DNA from: a virus
DNA: 64,000 bases
IMG/VR virus record: IMGVR_UViG_3300013104_000024
Coordinates: 21,895 to 85,894 of that record
Direction: 5' to 3' (one strand)
Shown: in pieces, positions 42,511-50,279 of the stretch
Layout: each line of letters begins with the position of its first letter
Position numbering within the stretch: position 1 is the first letter of the stretch
The notes under the pieces: generated by a model
The model's input: only the letters and a program-made list of their open reading frames with translations
Told to the model about the DNA's origin: nothing
Databases searched by the model: none
Position numbers and translations under genes: made by a program

Positions 42511-42572
42511 ATAAATCAGTTTCCCTATCCGCCCCTTCCGCCTAAGAAGAGAACCGATAGGGAAACTGATTT
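42511..42572 (-). terminator. Terminator after tRNA genes
   Basis: Perfect 17-pair stem AAATCAGTTTCCCTATC/GATAGGGAAACTGATTT (42513-42529 with 42556-42572), the longest in the window, ending TTTATGCCGC on the minus strand. It terminates the tRNA transcript. Confidence 0.88.
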
Positions 42573-42581
42573 GAAAATGAA

Positions 42582-42669
42582 TGGCGGAAGCGGTGAGATT
42601 CGAACTCACGGACAGTTTCCCGTCGCCGGTTTTCAAGACCGGTGCCTTAAACCGCTCGGCCACGCTTCC
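42582..42669 (-). tRNA. tRNA-Ser (anticodon UGA)
   Basis: 88 bases including an encoded CCA. Acceptor GGAAGCG/CGCTTCC, anticodon loop CTTGAAA (UGA), a long variable arm typical of serine, and a T loop GTTCGAATC. All arms pair. Confidence 0.95.
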
Positions 42670-42672
42670 ATA

Positions 42673-42748
42673 TGGTGCCGGTTGTAGGATTCGAACCCAC
42701 GACCAACTGATTACAAATCAGCTGCTCTACCAACTGAGCTAAACCGGC
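42673..42748 (-). tRNA. tRNA-Thr (anticodon UGU)
   Basis: 76 bases including encoded CCA. Acceptor GCCGGTT/AACCGGC, D arm GCTCAGTTGGTAGAGC, anticodon loop TTTGTAA (UGU), T loop GTTCGAATC. Three bases upstream of tRNA-Ser and in the same transcript. Confidence 0.95.
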
Positions 42749-42749
42749 G

Positions 42750-43221
42750 CTACTTTACAACGAATAGGGAAGAGGGTCCTCCGGCTACGTCCGATGCGCC
42801 CCTTAGGACGGGATGTCGGATTAGCTCTCAAGGAGGCCCCCTTAAGGCGTTTCGTGCTGGTTGGTCCAGACGTATTGTCCACTCTCATCGGGTCTACGAA
42901 TTCAAACGTAGGTAGGACCGACTCTCTAGTGCGTCTTCAGTTCTCTCAACCGCTATGCCTGACTTGACAAATCTGACAAGTTTTAAACGAAGATCATCGG
43001 GATCTGATTCAGGAAGTCTAGGGGTGGATTCCGTCGGGATTTCGCAATCCCCTAGACTTTACGCGAAAGCGTGGTCCTTGCGCCTCCCCTTGAGGCGAGG
43101 GGGCCACGCGGCCGTTATGCGTCTAGCGGTCACTTTTAAAGCGGCCGACCGAAGTGGCCGCACCCGACGGAGTGGACTAACCCACGCTAACGCAACTACC
43201 CAGAACTTCCAGTCAAGGTGC
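42750..43221 (-). ncRNA. Structured non-coding region between PhuZ and the tRNA genes
   Basis: About 470 bases with no credible gene but several strong inverted repeats on the minus strand: GCGGCC/GGCCGC followed by TTTAAAA (about 43140-43165), GCGTGG/CCACGC enclosing a CCCCTCGCCT..AGGGGAGGCG element (about 43070-43115), and a ten-pair AGTCTAGGGG/CCCCTAGACT stem (about 43015-43060). They lie directly downstream of PhuZ and upstream of the tRNAs. One or more structured RNAs, or processing sites that release the tRNAs, would explain this. I do not recognise an RNA family. Confidence 0.45.
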
Positions 43222-44226
43222 TTAGAGCACCAGACCAGACGGAGTAGGTTTATCAGCATCGGTCAGGAAACCCTCCTTCTTTTCGCGCGAACGCGCAAGA
43301 ACTTCATGTTGTTTGAGCGTCGCTTTCAGCAGTTCGTTGACTTCCTCGAACATGCCGTCGGTGACGAAGAAATGCGTCGGCAGCTTTTCCTGCAAGGATG
43401 CCGGCGCATCGTCGGCCAAGTAGCCGCGATACTGCACTTCCGGTGCCGGGTCGAGCGTGGTGTCCTGGCCGGGAGCCGCGAGCGTCGCCACCGAGATGAC
43501 TTGCCCGCCGTTCTTGTCGACCACTTCTTCACCCGACTGCACGAGCGACAGATGCGCGACTTGCGGTTCGAACGTCGTCGGGATGTGGAAGTTCAGGAAG
43601 TTGTACAGATCCTTCGAATCCAGTTCCCGGTTGTTGCCCGACCACAGGATTGCGATCGACACGGCAGTGCCGACGATGTTGCGGTCCACGTCCTCGCGCT
43701 TGTTCTCGCGGCTGTTCAGCTGGAACGACAGCACGACTGGCAGGTTGCGCAGCTGCGAGATCGAGTCGTAGGTCTTGAGCGTGTTCATCGTGTTCGAGGC
43801 GTCCAGACGCGTCGAAGCATCGCCGACGACCAGCATGATGACTGCCTTCTTCGCTTCGAGCAGCGCCGACGCGATCGAGGGGCCGACCACCGAGCCAGTG
43901 CCGCCCGACATCGAGTGAATCACGATCGACAGATCCGCCGGCGGGAACTTTTCGAGGATCGGGGCAACCTTGGCCGAGATTTCGTTGGCGTTTTCCCGAC
44001 GAATGCCGCCGGAGCCGTCACGGCCCTGGAACAGGAAGGTTCGTTCTTCGTCGACGTTCAGATGCTTGAGGTTCGAGCGCGACGTATCGATGTAGGCGAT
44101 GTCCATCGAGGCGATGGCCGAACTGTTGTTGCTACGATACGATTCGAGCAGCGAACCGATGTTCGAGCCGCATCCACCGCAGGCGTACACTCGAACGCTG
44201 CCACGGGTATGAATTTCTTGGGTCAT
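43222..44226 (-). CDS. phuZ: PhuZ, phage tubulin/FtsZ-like GTPase
   Basis: 334 residues. GGCGSN (17-22) is the first nucleotide loop and SGGTGS (107-112) is the tubulin signature loop that contacts GTP phosphates. The length is close to phiKZ and 201phi2-1 PhuZ, and the acidic, charged C terminus (REKKEGFLTDADKPTPSG) suits the tail that makes filament contacts. PhuZ filaments form a spindle that centres the phage nucleus and carries capsids. GGAG lies nine bases before the ATG; the frame continues upstream but that part is non-coding. A conserved early-type promoter lies about 110 bases upstream. Confidence 0.92.
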   Translation of the reverse strand: MTQEIHTRGSVRVYACGGCGSNIGSLLESYRSNNSSAIASMDIAYIDTSRSNLKHLNVDEERTFLFQGRDGSGGIRRENANEISAKVAPILEKFPPADLSIVIHSMSGGTGSVVGPSIASALLEAKKAVIMLVVGDASTRLDASNTMNTLKTYDSISQLRNLPVVLSFQLNSRENKREDVDRNIVGTAVSIAILWSGNNRELDSKDLYNFLNFHIPTTFEPQVAHLSLVQSGEEVVDKNGGQVISVATLAAPGQDTTLDPAPEVQYRGYLADDAPASLQEKLPTHFFVTDGMFEEVNELLKATLKQHEVLARSREKKEGFLTDADKPTPSGLVL

Positions 44227-44332
44227 TGAGATTACTCCAGTGATGACGAATCTACGCATAGCAAGGGGGAGGCGCAGTAAAAAAATCCACGCAGTCCTTC
44301 CACTCAAAGGATTGTATGGATACCTGACCTCA

Positions 44333-44362
44333 GGTGATGATATATGACCAAGTTTCTTTAGA
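44333..44362 (-). promoter_or_regulatory. Early-type promoter in divergent region PhuZ / 267-residue gene
   Basis: Minus strand CTAAAGAAACTTGGT then CATATATCATC. It lies about 110 bases before phuZ, further than the 50-70 bases of the other copies, and only nine bases before the plus-strand ATG at 44371, so the target gene is less certain here. Confidence 0.58.
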
Positions 44363-44370
44363 GGGATAAC

Positions 44371-45174
44371 ATGGATTGCGTACGCTATGCACTTGCCAAC
44401 GTCAAGCGTATCATCCCGATGGACATCCTGCGCACGGTCTTCACGCCTGTCGTGAACGGCTACCGGGACGCCATGATGGATCTGGATGAGCAGCTGATGG
44501 CGTTGGTGATTCGCCCCCATGTGCTGGTCGACTGCAATCTGGTCGGCGGCACGGAAGTCTTCATTCCTTTGGACGGTATTCCGGTGTACCGTCAGAACGA
44601 CTACACGTCGATCTACCGGATTCCGAAAGACAAGACGCAAGGTCGTTCGATCATGAGCGTGATGAACATCACGTTCTCGGACCCGACCAAGGTGTCGTCT
44701 TACGGCGTGGCAGCAGGTGACCAAAACACCTTCATGCTACAAGGCGCGCAAGCGGTCATGGACGCCATGGGTACGATTCCTGTGACCTCCACTGCGTATG
44801 TGCAACTGATCGGCGAGAACGTCGTGATGGTGCGCGATACGGTGGTGTTGCCTGCCAACATCTACCTGCGCTGCCAGCTGGCGAACGACGAAAACATGTC
44901 GCACATCCAACTGCGCTCATTCCGGGCTTTTGCCAAGCTGGTCGAGTACGCAGTGAAGTCGTACGTGTTCAGCCAGTACATCATCCAGATGGATAAGGGT
45001 CAACTCTTCGGCGGCCAGACGATCGGGCGCTTCAAGGAAGTGGTCGACAGCTGGGCTGATGCAGAAGAACTGTACCAGACGTTCCTGACGGAGAAGTGGA
45101 CGAAGATCGCACTCATGAACGATCGCGAATCGTGGACACGTCAGATCCGACTGACCACGGGGGGATTCCGCTAA
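44371..45174 (+). CDS. Unknown protein, possibly virion
   Basis: 267 residues, beta-rich core with many Val, Gln and Tyr (VNGYRDAMMDLDEQLMALVI, then YVQLIGENVVMVRDTVVL). No motif recognised. No proper ribosome binding site precedes the ATG other than GAGGG. First gene of a four-gene plus-strand unit with two micro membrane proteins. Confidence 0.72.
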   Translation: MDCVRYALANVKRIIPMDILRTVFTPVVNGYRDAMMDLDEQLMALVIRPHVLVDCNLVGGTEVFIPLDGIPVYRQNDYTSIYRIPKDKTQGRSIMSVMNITFSDPTKVSSYGVAAGDQNTFMLQGAQAVMDAMGTIPVTSTAYVQLIGENVVMVRDTVVLPANIYLRCQLANDENMSHIQLRSFRAFAKLVEYAVKSYVFSQYIIQMDKGQLFGGQTIGRFKEVVDSWADAEELYQTFLTEKWTKIALMNDRESWTRQIRLTTGGFR

Positions 45175-45305
45175 TGTTTCCAGATGGATGGTGGATTCCT
45201 CCATTGATCACGGCCATCGTGATCATCGGCGGGGGAGCAGTAGCGCTGGACGAATTGATCCGGTTCGTCATTCGGCACTGGGCGTTTGTTCAGCATCTCT
45301 TCTAG
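45174..45305 (+). CDS. Micro membrane protein (43 residues)
   Basis: ATG overlaps the previous stop (TAATG). Product MFPDGWWIPPLITAIVIIGG and onward, one membrane helix (about 10-25) and a second amphipathic part. Unknown role. Confidence 0.6.
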   Translation: MFPDGWWIPPLITAIVIIGGGAVALDELIRFVIRHWAFVQHLF

Positions 45306-45314
45306 GAGGTTGCT

Positions 45315-45503
45315 ATGACGGCATTGCTGATTCACCTACTGATTGTGCTGATCATTCTCGGTTTGGTGTATTGGTTAATTACCACGCTACCCATTCCTGC
45401 ACCATTCGCGCTGGCAGTACGAATCATCTTCATCATCATCTGCTTGCTAATCCTGCTCTCGATGTTCGGTCCCGCGTTGGGATTTAACCACGGAGTCTGG
45501 TAG
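45315..45503 (+). CDS. Micro membrane protein, two helices
   Basis: 62 residues with AGGAGG five bases before the ATG. Two hydrophobic helices (about 4-24 and 34-52) with PIPAPF between. The layout resembles short two-helix membrane proteins found in many bacteria and phages (Thivi_2564-like, from memory). Could act in lysis timing or membrane adaptation; not shown. Confidence 0.72.
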   Translation: MTALLIHLLIVLIILGLVYWLITTLPIPAPFALAVRIIFIIICLLILLSMFGPALGFNHGVW

Positions 45504-45532
45504 CTCGCAGCACTGGAATAAAAGGAGAGGTG

Positions 45533-45814
45533 ATGAGAGATATGGAATTGCGTCCAGTCTTCGTTGACACCATCAGCGGTGAACTGGAGCAAGGCGTGCT
45601 GTACGTCTCGGAGAAATTCCAGACGGCCATCCACCTGTGTGCTTGCGGGACGTGCGGGATCAAAACGGTCACGCCGTTTCGCGATAACGATCGCGGTTGG
45701 AAGTATACGCGGGATGAACAAGACCGCGTAACACTCTGTCCTTCGATCGGTAATCAGCAATTTCCTTGCCAGTCGCATTACTGGATTGAGGAAAACCGCA
45801 TCAAGTGGTGCTGA
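45533..45814 (+). CDS. Zinc-binding protein, DUF6527-like
   Basis: 93 residues. CACGTCG near 37-43, LCPSIGN near 69-75 and CQSHYWI near 79-85 give Cys and His ligands in the order typical, as I recall, of DUF6527 proteins. Those are found beside ubiquitin-like and ThiF/JAB genes in bacteria and also alone in phages. GGAG lies six bases before the ATG. A stand-alone phage copy might interfere with such host systems, but this is speculation. Confidence 0.7.
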   Translation: MRDMELRPVFVDTISGELEQGVLYVSEKFQTAIHLCACGTCGIKTVTPFRDNDRGWKYTRDEQDRVTLCPSIGNQQFPCQSHYWIEENRIKWC

Positions 45815-45816
45815 AG

Positions 45817-45866
45817 ACAAAAAAAGAAGGAAGAGCGAAGAGGGGGCGAAAGCCCCCTTTATGCCG
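45817..45866. terminator. Bidirectional terminator
   Basis: Six-pair stem GGGGGC/GCCCCC with GAAA loop (45842-45857), tail TTTATGCCGTC on the plus strand and CTTCCTTCTTTTTTTGTC on the minus strand, between convergent genes. Confidence 0.87.
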
Positions 45867-46127
45867 TCATTCGAACTTGTTCTCGAATGCGTTACTTTCG
45901 AGCACGAGGTCAGCGGTCTTGGTACCGTCTTCCATATCTCGAAGGTTCAGCGCCATCGCGACCACTACCGGGGACGACCACCCGCGACCCGTCTCGATCC
46001 AGACTTCTGTCGGTTCTCCGTAGTTGGTGACTTCCGGCCAGTCCTTGACGAGTTCCTTCAACTCCTTGACCGTCATCCCTCTTACAAAGGGATAGGGTCC
46101 GCCTTCCACCGGATTCTTGGTTTGCAT
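45867..46127 (-). CDS. Small unknown protein
   Basis: 86 residues, GGAG ahead of the ATG. Contains VKELKELVKDWP then a beta-like part WIETGRGWSSPVVVAMALNLRD. The pattern looks like a conserved small phage protein with a helix-strand-strand layout, but I cannot name it. Last gene of a minus-strand run. Confidence 0.7.
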   Translation of the reverse strand: MQTKNPVEGGPYPFVRGMTVKELKELVKDWPEVTNYGEPTEVWIETGRGWSSPVVVAMALNLRDMEDGTKTADLVLESNAFENKFE

Positions 46128-46140
46128 GTTGCTTGACTCC

Positions 46141-46494
46141 CTAGAAATACTTCGTGGTGTTCTTGTCCGGCACGTATCCGTCGTTATCAGGTTTCTTCTT
46201 GCGTGCGGGGTTCTTGTGCTTCATGTCCTTCAAATTCCCACAGATGACTTCTGGCAAACCTTGCCAAGGAATCATCGTGCAAGAAGTCAGGTGCGGGTTC
46301 ATCCACACCTGCTCCTTGGCGCTTTCCATCCCTGCGACTTCCTCTGCCACTTGCCGAGCTTGAAACTCGGTATCGGCACGCACCACCAGTTCATGGTTGC
46401 GTTTGACACTGTAGGCCCATGGATCGGCTGACCACGTCTTGGCCTGTGTACGGCGCTCCAAGGGCAGTTTCTTCAAAAGCCAAAGAGTCGACAT
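46141..46494 (-). CDS. Small unknown protein
   Basis: 117 residues; AGGAG upstream of the ATG. The segment HELVVRADTEFQARQVAEEVAG (23 residues in a longer helix) then SCTMIPWQGLPEVIC resembles small phage proteins that follow a strand-helix-strand plan. Basic, disordered C terminus (KHKNPARKKKPDN). Function unknown. Confidence 0.7.
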   Translation of the reverse strand: MSTLWLLKKLPLERRTQAKTWSADPWAYSVKRNHELVVRADTEFQARQVAEEVAGMESAKEQVWMNPHLTSCTMIPWQGLPEVICGNLKDMKHKNPARKKKPDNDGYVPDKNTTKYF

Positions 46495-46514
46495 CTTTCT
46501 TTCTCCTACCTACT

Positions 46515-47075
46515 TCAGTATTTCGCGACGTTGGTGTAAAGAATGGCGAAGATGGGATAATCGACACCCGTCGTACTGACAGAGAGCACCTTATCAGCGA
46601 GGTCATGCTCGTTGAGCCAGTCGCACACATCTTGAAGGGTTGAACCGGCCGGCATGGCATGGAAAAATACCTTTCGCTGTATCTTTTCGGATGTCACGAT
46701 GCGCTCACATTCCTGACCGAGACTGACTCGATCGCGATCCAGATGCGAGACGCACTGTGCTTGCTTCGGAATCCACGTCTTGTACTCGTGGTCCTCGGGC
46801 AAGAAGATGGGCGGAACACTAAAGTGCCTGAAGACTAGCATGTCGAGCGAAGGCCACTCTTCGACATTGCGTGTCGAATAGGTTTCTTTCTTGCCGTTCT
46901 GGGATACCACGATGTTGATATCGCCCAGAGGTGTATTGACCGATTCCATCGAAAGAATCGGCAGTACCTCCAGCGAACCGCGCTCCAAGTTGTTACGCTT
47001 GAGCAGAAGCACCGGTTCGGATTTAGCTGTGTCGAGAAACTCGACGGTCCACTGCCGCAGTGCGAGTAAGTTCAT
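46515..47075 (-). CDS. Unknown protein
   Basis: 186 residues, start preceded by AAGGAAAGGAAA. Beta-rich N-terminal half (LLLKRNNLERGSLEVLPIL), a Pro/Phe patch (FSVPPIFLPEDHEYKTW) and a final strand-helix part. No family recognised. Confidence 0.7.
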   Translation of the reverse strand: MNLLALRQWTVEFLDTAKSEPVLLLKRNNLERGSLEVLPILSMESVNTPLGDINIVVSQNGKKETYSTRNVEEWPSLDMLVFRHFSVPPIFLPEDHEYKTWIPKQAQCVSHLDRDRVSLGQECERIVTSEKIQRKVFFHAMPAGSTLQDVCDWLNEHDLADKVLSVSTTGVDYPIFAILYTNVAKY

Positions 47076-47094
47076 TTTCCTTTCCTTTCTTGAA

Positions 47095-47122
47095 AAAAGA
47101 GAGGACCGAAGTCCTCTCTTTT
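47095..47122 (-). terminator. Terminator with CGAA loop
   Basis: Twelve-pair stem AAAAGAGAGGAC/GTCCTCTCTTTT, A/T-flanked on both sides, ten bases after the stop of the acidic protein gene. Almost the same sequence as the terminator at 28.1 kb. Confidence 0.85.
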
Positions 47123-47131
47123 CATCGACGA

Positions 47132-47548
47132 TTACGACTCGTCGTCCTCGTCTTCACGATCGCCCGTGTCGAGCGGCGACTCGTCTTCGGCGAAGCGTTC
47201 GACGATGAGCGTGACGTGCTTGGTCTGCACCACCCGGATTTCTTCTTCGTTGACGATGCGGTCTTCGAAGGTGAAGCCGAAGTTGGCGAAGTCATCGACA
47301 ATGCCGTGCGGCAGGCCGCCGTACGGGTATTCGCCGAGCGCACCGATTCCGTTGTAGATCGTGACCAGTTGCTCGACCGCGTCGTTGAAGCCCTGCGACA
47401 TGAAGTCGAAGTCTTCGAACGTGTCCTGCACGAACAGCTGCATGAGCGCTTCGATGTCGATCACGCCGTTGCGGTTGAAGGCGATGAAGGTGTCGTTCAG
47501 CGAAACATCGACCGAACGGATGTTGTTGATGATTTCTTGCATTTGCAT
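47132..47548 (-). CDS. Very acidic small protein
   Basis: 138 residues with a strongly negative charge, ending in DTGDREDEDDES. N-terminal helices carry Asn and Asp; central part Gly/Tyr-rich. AGGAAC before the ATG. Acidic proteins of this size are sometimes DNA mimics, but no specific likeness is visible. High-expression codon style. Confidence 0.72.
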   Translation of the reverse strand: MQMQEIINNIRSVDVSLNDTFIAFNRNGVIDIEALMQLFVQDTFEDFDFMSQGFNDAVEQLVTIYNGIGALGEYPYGGLPHGIVDDFANFGFTFEDRIVNEEEIRVVQTKHVTLIVERFAEDESPLDTGDREDEDDES

Positions 47549-47572
47549 GATGGTTCCTTGGGAGGAGGGGGG

Positions 47573-48433
47573 TTAATGGGATGCTTCCATGGATTCCGAC
47601 AGCTTGTGGGCAGCCGGATTCAGGTCTTTGGCGAGCTGGTAGTACTGCCCGTTCAGCACGTCGAGGTTGTTGCCGAGGAACTCGTCGAACGAGAGATTGA
47701 GCAGCGCTTCGGCTTGCCACTTCGTGAGCCGATACAGACCCTTGTCGGTGAGTCCGTAGCCGTCCGTGCGAAACGGAATCGAGTTGTGCTCGTGTGCTTC
47801 ACGAATCACGAGCGGCACTTCCCACGGAGCCGACAGCAGTGCATCGACTACCTGCATCTGCGTGGGCGAACCTTGGATCATCGCGAACATGTCCTTGAAG
47901 TTGTGCGCCATCAAGAGAATGGCTTCGAACCGACGGAAGCGCAGATTCTTCGTCAGACGCCCACCTTGCTTCATGTACGTGAGCAGGTGCTCCAACCGTA
48001 CGCCGACGTTGTAGACCGGCTGGACACCGTTGCCGAAGATGCTGACGAGTTGATCGATCGACAGCGGACCTTCGGTACCGATCAACTCGGTGTGCCGAAT
48101 CATGTCCGGCATGTTGATCGTGATCGGTCCCTTGAGCGTGCCGTCTTCAGCCGGCGTCATGCGCTCGAACACGACGACGTTGCCGTAGCGCGTCTTGACG
48201 ATCAGGATGCGGCGGTTGTTGGGGGCCGGCGAACGGCTACGGCCGACTTGTCCGACGCCGAGTTCAGCCATGTCCGCTTTGACAGCGCCGTCGTAGTAGC
48301 CCGTGCCGTTGGCCCATTCCGGATCGTAGGCAATGTCCTTGCTCACGAATGCGTCGTCGTTGTAGAGGATGTTCCAGAAGTCGTTGACGTTGTTGTTGTC
48401 GATAGCTGCCATCAGAGCGTGATTGTACGTCAT
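47573..48433 (-). CDS. Unknown protein of accessory region
   Basis: 286 residues, start with AGGAG nine bases upstream and the CATTCGAA box in its leader. Soluble, mixed alpha/beta; a basic turn SRSPAPNNRRILIVKTRYG near residue 66. High-expression codon style like the acidic gene that follows it by 24 bases; the two may work together. Function unknown. Confidence 0.73.
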   Translation of the reverse strand: MTYNHALMAAIDNNNVNDFWNILYNDDAFVSKDIAYDPEWANGTGYYDGAVKADMAELGVGQVGRSRSPAPNNRRILIVKTRYGNVVVFERMTPAEDGTLKGPITINMPDMIRHTELIGTEGPLSIDQLVSIFGNGVQPVYNVGVRLEHLLTYMKQGGRLTKNLRFRRFEAILLMAHNFKDMFAMIQGSPTQMQVVDALLSAPWEVPLVIREAHEHNSIPFRTDGYGLTDKGLYRLTKWQAEALLNLSFDEFLGNNLDVLNGQYYQLAKDLNPAAHKLSESMEASH

Positions 48434-48491
48434 GGTGTTTCTCCTTTCTTTCGAATGTGATGTGTCTTAAGGGATTGATTGGTACTGCGTA

Positions 48492-48881
48492 TTACAGAAC
48501 AGCTGCGTCGAGCACTTCGTCGTACAGTTCGTACGAGACCCAGAATTCACCGGCTGCGTGAATCCCGAATTCGCCATTAACTTCTCCGCCTTCTGCGAAC
48601 AGGCACGGTTGGCCGACCCAGTCGGTTGATTCCTTCCAGCCAGTTGCAGCCTTGATCTTTTCGTAGACATCGAAACGCGCCTGCGTGTTTTCATTGTCAG
48701 AAGCGTTTTCGCTGTAGGGATACTTGGGGATGATGCAGAACCCCGTTTTCTTTTCGTTCGAGTTGTGCGCATAGCGCAGCGTCACGATGTTATCGATTTC
48801 GAGCACGCGATCTTCAAAGCCCGCAGCTGCTTCGAGTTTATTACCGACGATTGCGCAGGGAAAGTTCAGGATGAGTTTCAT
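48492..48881 (-). CDS. Small unknown protein
   Basis: 129 residues, acidic; leader carries the ACATTCGAAGAAACTA box 12-19 bases before the ATG and lacks a classical ribosome binding site. Contains FCIIPKYPYSENASDNE. Ends 58 bases before the next gene, so it is probably monocistronic. Function unknown. Confidence 0.7.
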   Translation of the reverse strand: MKLILNFPCAIVGNKLEAAAGFEDRVLEIDNIVTLRYAHNSNEKKTGFCIIPKYPYSENASDNENTQARFDVYEKIKAATGWKESTDWVGQPCLFAEGGEVNGEFGIHAAGEFWVSYELYDEVLDAAVL

Positions 48882-48911
48882 GGTCTAGTTTCTTCGAATG
48901 TAGTGGTTATC

Positions 48912-48940
48912 GGGGGCATAAGCCCCCGGCTTTTATGCTG
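48912..48940 (-). terminator. Hairpin after HslV-like gene
   Basis: Stem GGGGGC/GCCCCC with ATAA loop (48912-48927), preceded on the minus strand by GCATAAAAGCC; the stem itself contains TTATGCC. It lies six bases after the HslV-like stop. Confidence 0.75.
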
Positions 48941-49673
48941 CTCGTTTTTCTGCCAGAAAAGCGTCGAGGCGGCGATCCAGTTCAGCATCGAAATCACCCC
49001 CGACCGGCAGACGGCTATCGGGTTGTTCATCAGCGAACTGCTTAGCGACGTGAACAGGCGGGTCAACTTCCACCACCCGATGACCGTGTTCTTCACACCA
49101 GACGCGCAGATTGCCACCGGAATAGGGATCGCAGACAATCCCGAGTTGCACGATCTTACGCGCCGACGTCTTCTTGAAGTCATCCAGCGTTACTTCCCCG
49201 CCGAGTTTCTTTTCGTCCTTCATCGCTGCAAGGATTTCTTCTGCCCCCGTGCCGGCGAGGATGTAGTCGTCTTTCTGCACCTTCTGGAGCGTCCAGATGA
49301 TGCCGCCACCATTGCGCGGGACCATCTCCAACAGGTAATTACTGGCGGTGCCGACGATGATCAAGAACGATTTCATCTTGATCAGTGCTGCGAATTGAAC
49401 GTAGAATGCCGGATCTTGAAAATCCTTCACCACTACAATGTCCGTATCGGGCACGACGTTGTTGTCGTTGAGCTTGGACAGAATGCTGATCAAGCGATCG
49501 GTACCCGAGATCGCAATCGCTTTGACCACATCGCCGTCGACGTAAAACGACGTCGGTGCGTAGATCTTGCAGACTTCATTGTCGGTGTGGCTAAGCTTCT
49601 TGCCTGCCTCGTCGAAATACGAGACGCGGCTATCGGCCACCAGTTCGTTCTTGTTCCAGCAAATGGTCGTCAT
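48933..49673 (-). CDS. HslV/proteasome-like Ntn-hydrolase
   Basis: 246 residues. After Met removal the chain starts TTICWNKNELVADSR, the N-terminal Thr and strand pattern of HslV and proteasome beta subunits; Asp13 and Lys35 stand where the catalytic Asp17 and Lys33 of HslV are. A central AISGTDRLISIL part and the length agree with the fold. If active it would be a threonine protease or a related Ntn-hydrolase, perhaps working with a host unfoldase. The C terminus has an extra 50-residue acidic helix. Leader with ACATTCGAAGAAACTA. The call rests on the pattern only. Confidence 0.72.
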   Translation of the reverse strand: MTTICWNKNELVADSRVSYFDEAGKKLSHTDNEVCKIYAPTSFYVDGDVVKAIAISGTDRLISILSKLNDNNVVPDTDIVVVKDFQDPAFYVQFAALIKMKSFLIIVGTASNYLLEMVPRNGGGIIWTLQKVQKDDYILAGTGAEEILAAMKDEKKLGGEVTLDDFKKTSARKIVQLGIVCDPYSGGNLRVWCEEHGHRVVEVDPPVHVAKQFADEQPDSRLPVGGDFDAELDRRLDAFLAEKRAA

Positions 49674-49723
49674 GATTGTTCTTCCTTAGTTTCTTCGAAT
49701 GTAATTGAGGATGAGTGTACTGC

Positions 49724-49906
49724 TTACCAGAAAAACGTTACGACCCGCACCACACGTCGCGCCCACTTGCGCCACGTCGGTTCCGGCCGGTACTTCGAGA
49801 TGATCGCTGAAAAGTCAATCATCGGCGCATCGCCCTTCAACGGACGAAGCGTGGCCAAGCTCTTGCGCATCGGGATGAGCGGTTGCAATTGTTGCACTTC
49901 TTTCAT
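49724..49906 (-). CDS. Small basic protein
   Basis: 60 residues, GGAG seven bases before the ATG, start 13 bases after the previous stop. The C terminus TWRKWARRVVRVVTFFW is amphipathic and basic, as in membrane-associating or antimicrobial-like peptides. Function unknown. Confidence 0.6.
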   Translation of the reverse strand: MKEVQQLQPLIPMRKSLATLRPLKGDAPMIDFSAIISKYRPEPTWRKWARRVVRVVTFFW

Positions 49907-49919
49907 CTTGTTCTCTCCA

Positions 49920-50258
49920 TTAACGAATCGGAATTGCGCGTTCTTTCAGGCAGTTGTACCGCCATTCCAGTTCTTCGACTTGATCGAAGATAAACGGTTC
50001 GTATAACTTACGTCCGACAAAACGCATGATATCGCGGAACTGTTGTTGAGTGAGTTCGTCACGTGCGTATTGCTCAACCACCTTGACTAGCTCCTGATCG
50101 GTCATCTTCGTATAGAACCGGTAAAGATCCATGAGTCGCAGACATTCATCCGGACCAATCTCCCGCTGCCGCATCGTCAATTGCTCGATCTGGCGCTGTT
50201 GGGGATTCATCTGAATGAACGCTCGGACTTCTTGCATGAACTTCTCTTGGTTATTCAT
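49920..50258 (-). CDS. Small helical protein with early-type promoter
   Basis: 112 residues, helical and charged throughout (RQIEQLTMRQREIGPDECLR). Leader contains ATTCGAACAAACTA; GGAG lies before the ATG. A conserved early-type promoter lies about 55 bases upstream, so it may be an early host-takeover protein. Confidence 0.72.
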   Translation of the reverse strand: MNNQEKFMQEVRAFIQMNPQQRQIEQLTMRQREIGPDECLRLMDLYRFYTKMTDQELVKVVEQYARDELTQQQFRDIMRFVGRKLYEPFIFDQVEELEWRYNCLKERAIPIR

Positions 50259-50279
50259 TCTTAAGACTCCATTAGTTTG

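Noticed and set aside
42391-42663. Minus-strand 90-codon frame over tRNA-Ser
   Set aside because: Lies inside the tRNA and its terminator; typical shadow of a tRNA-Ser gene.
43222-44724. Longer 500-codon frame for PhuZ
   Set aside because: The extra N-terminal 166 residues cross the promoter region and a divergent gene and lack coding character; the ATG at 44226 has a proper ribosome binding site.
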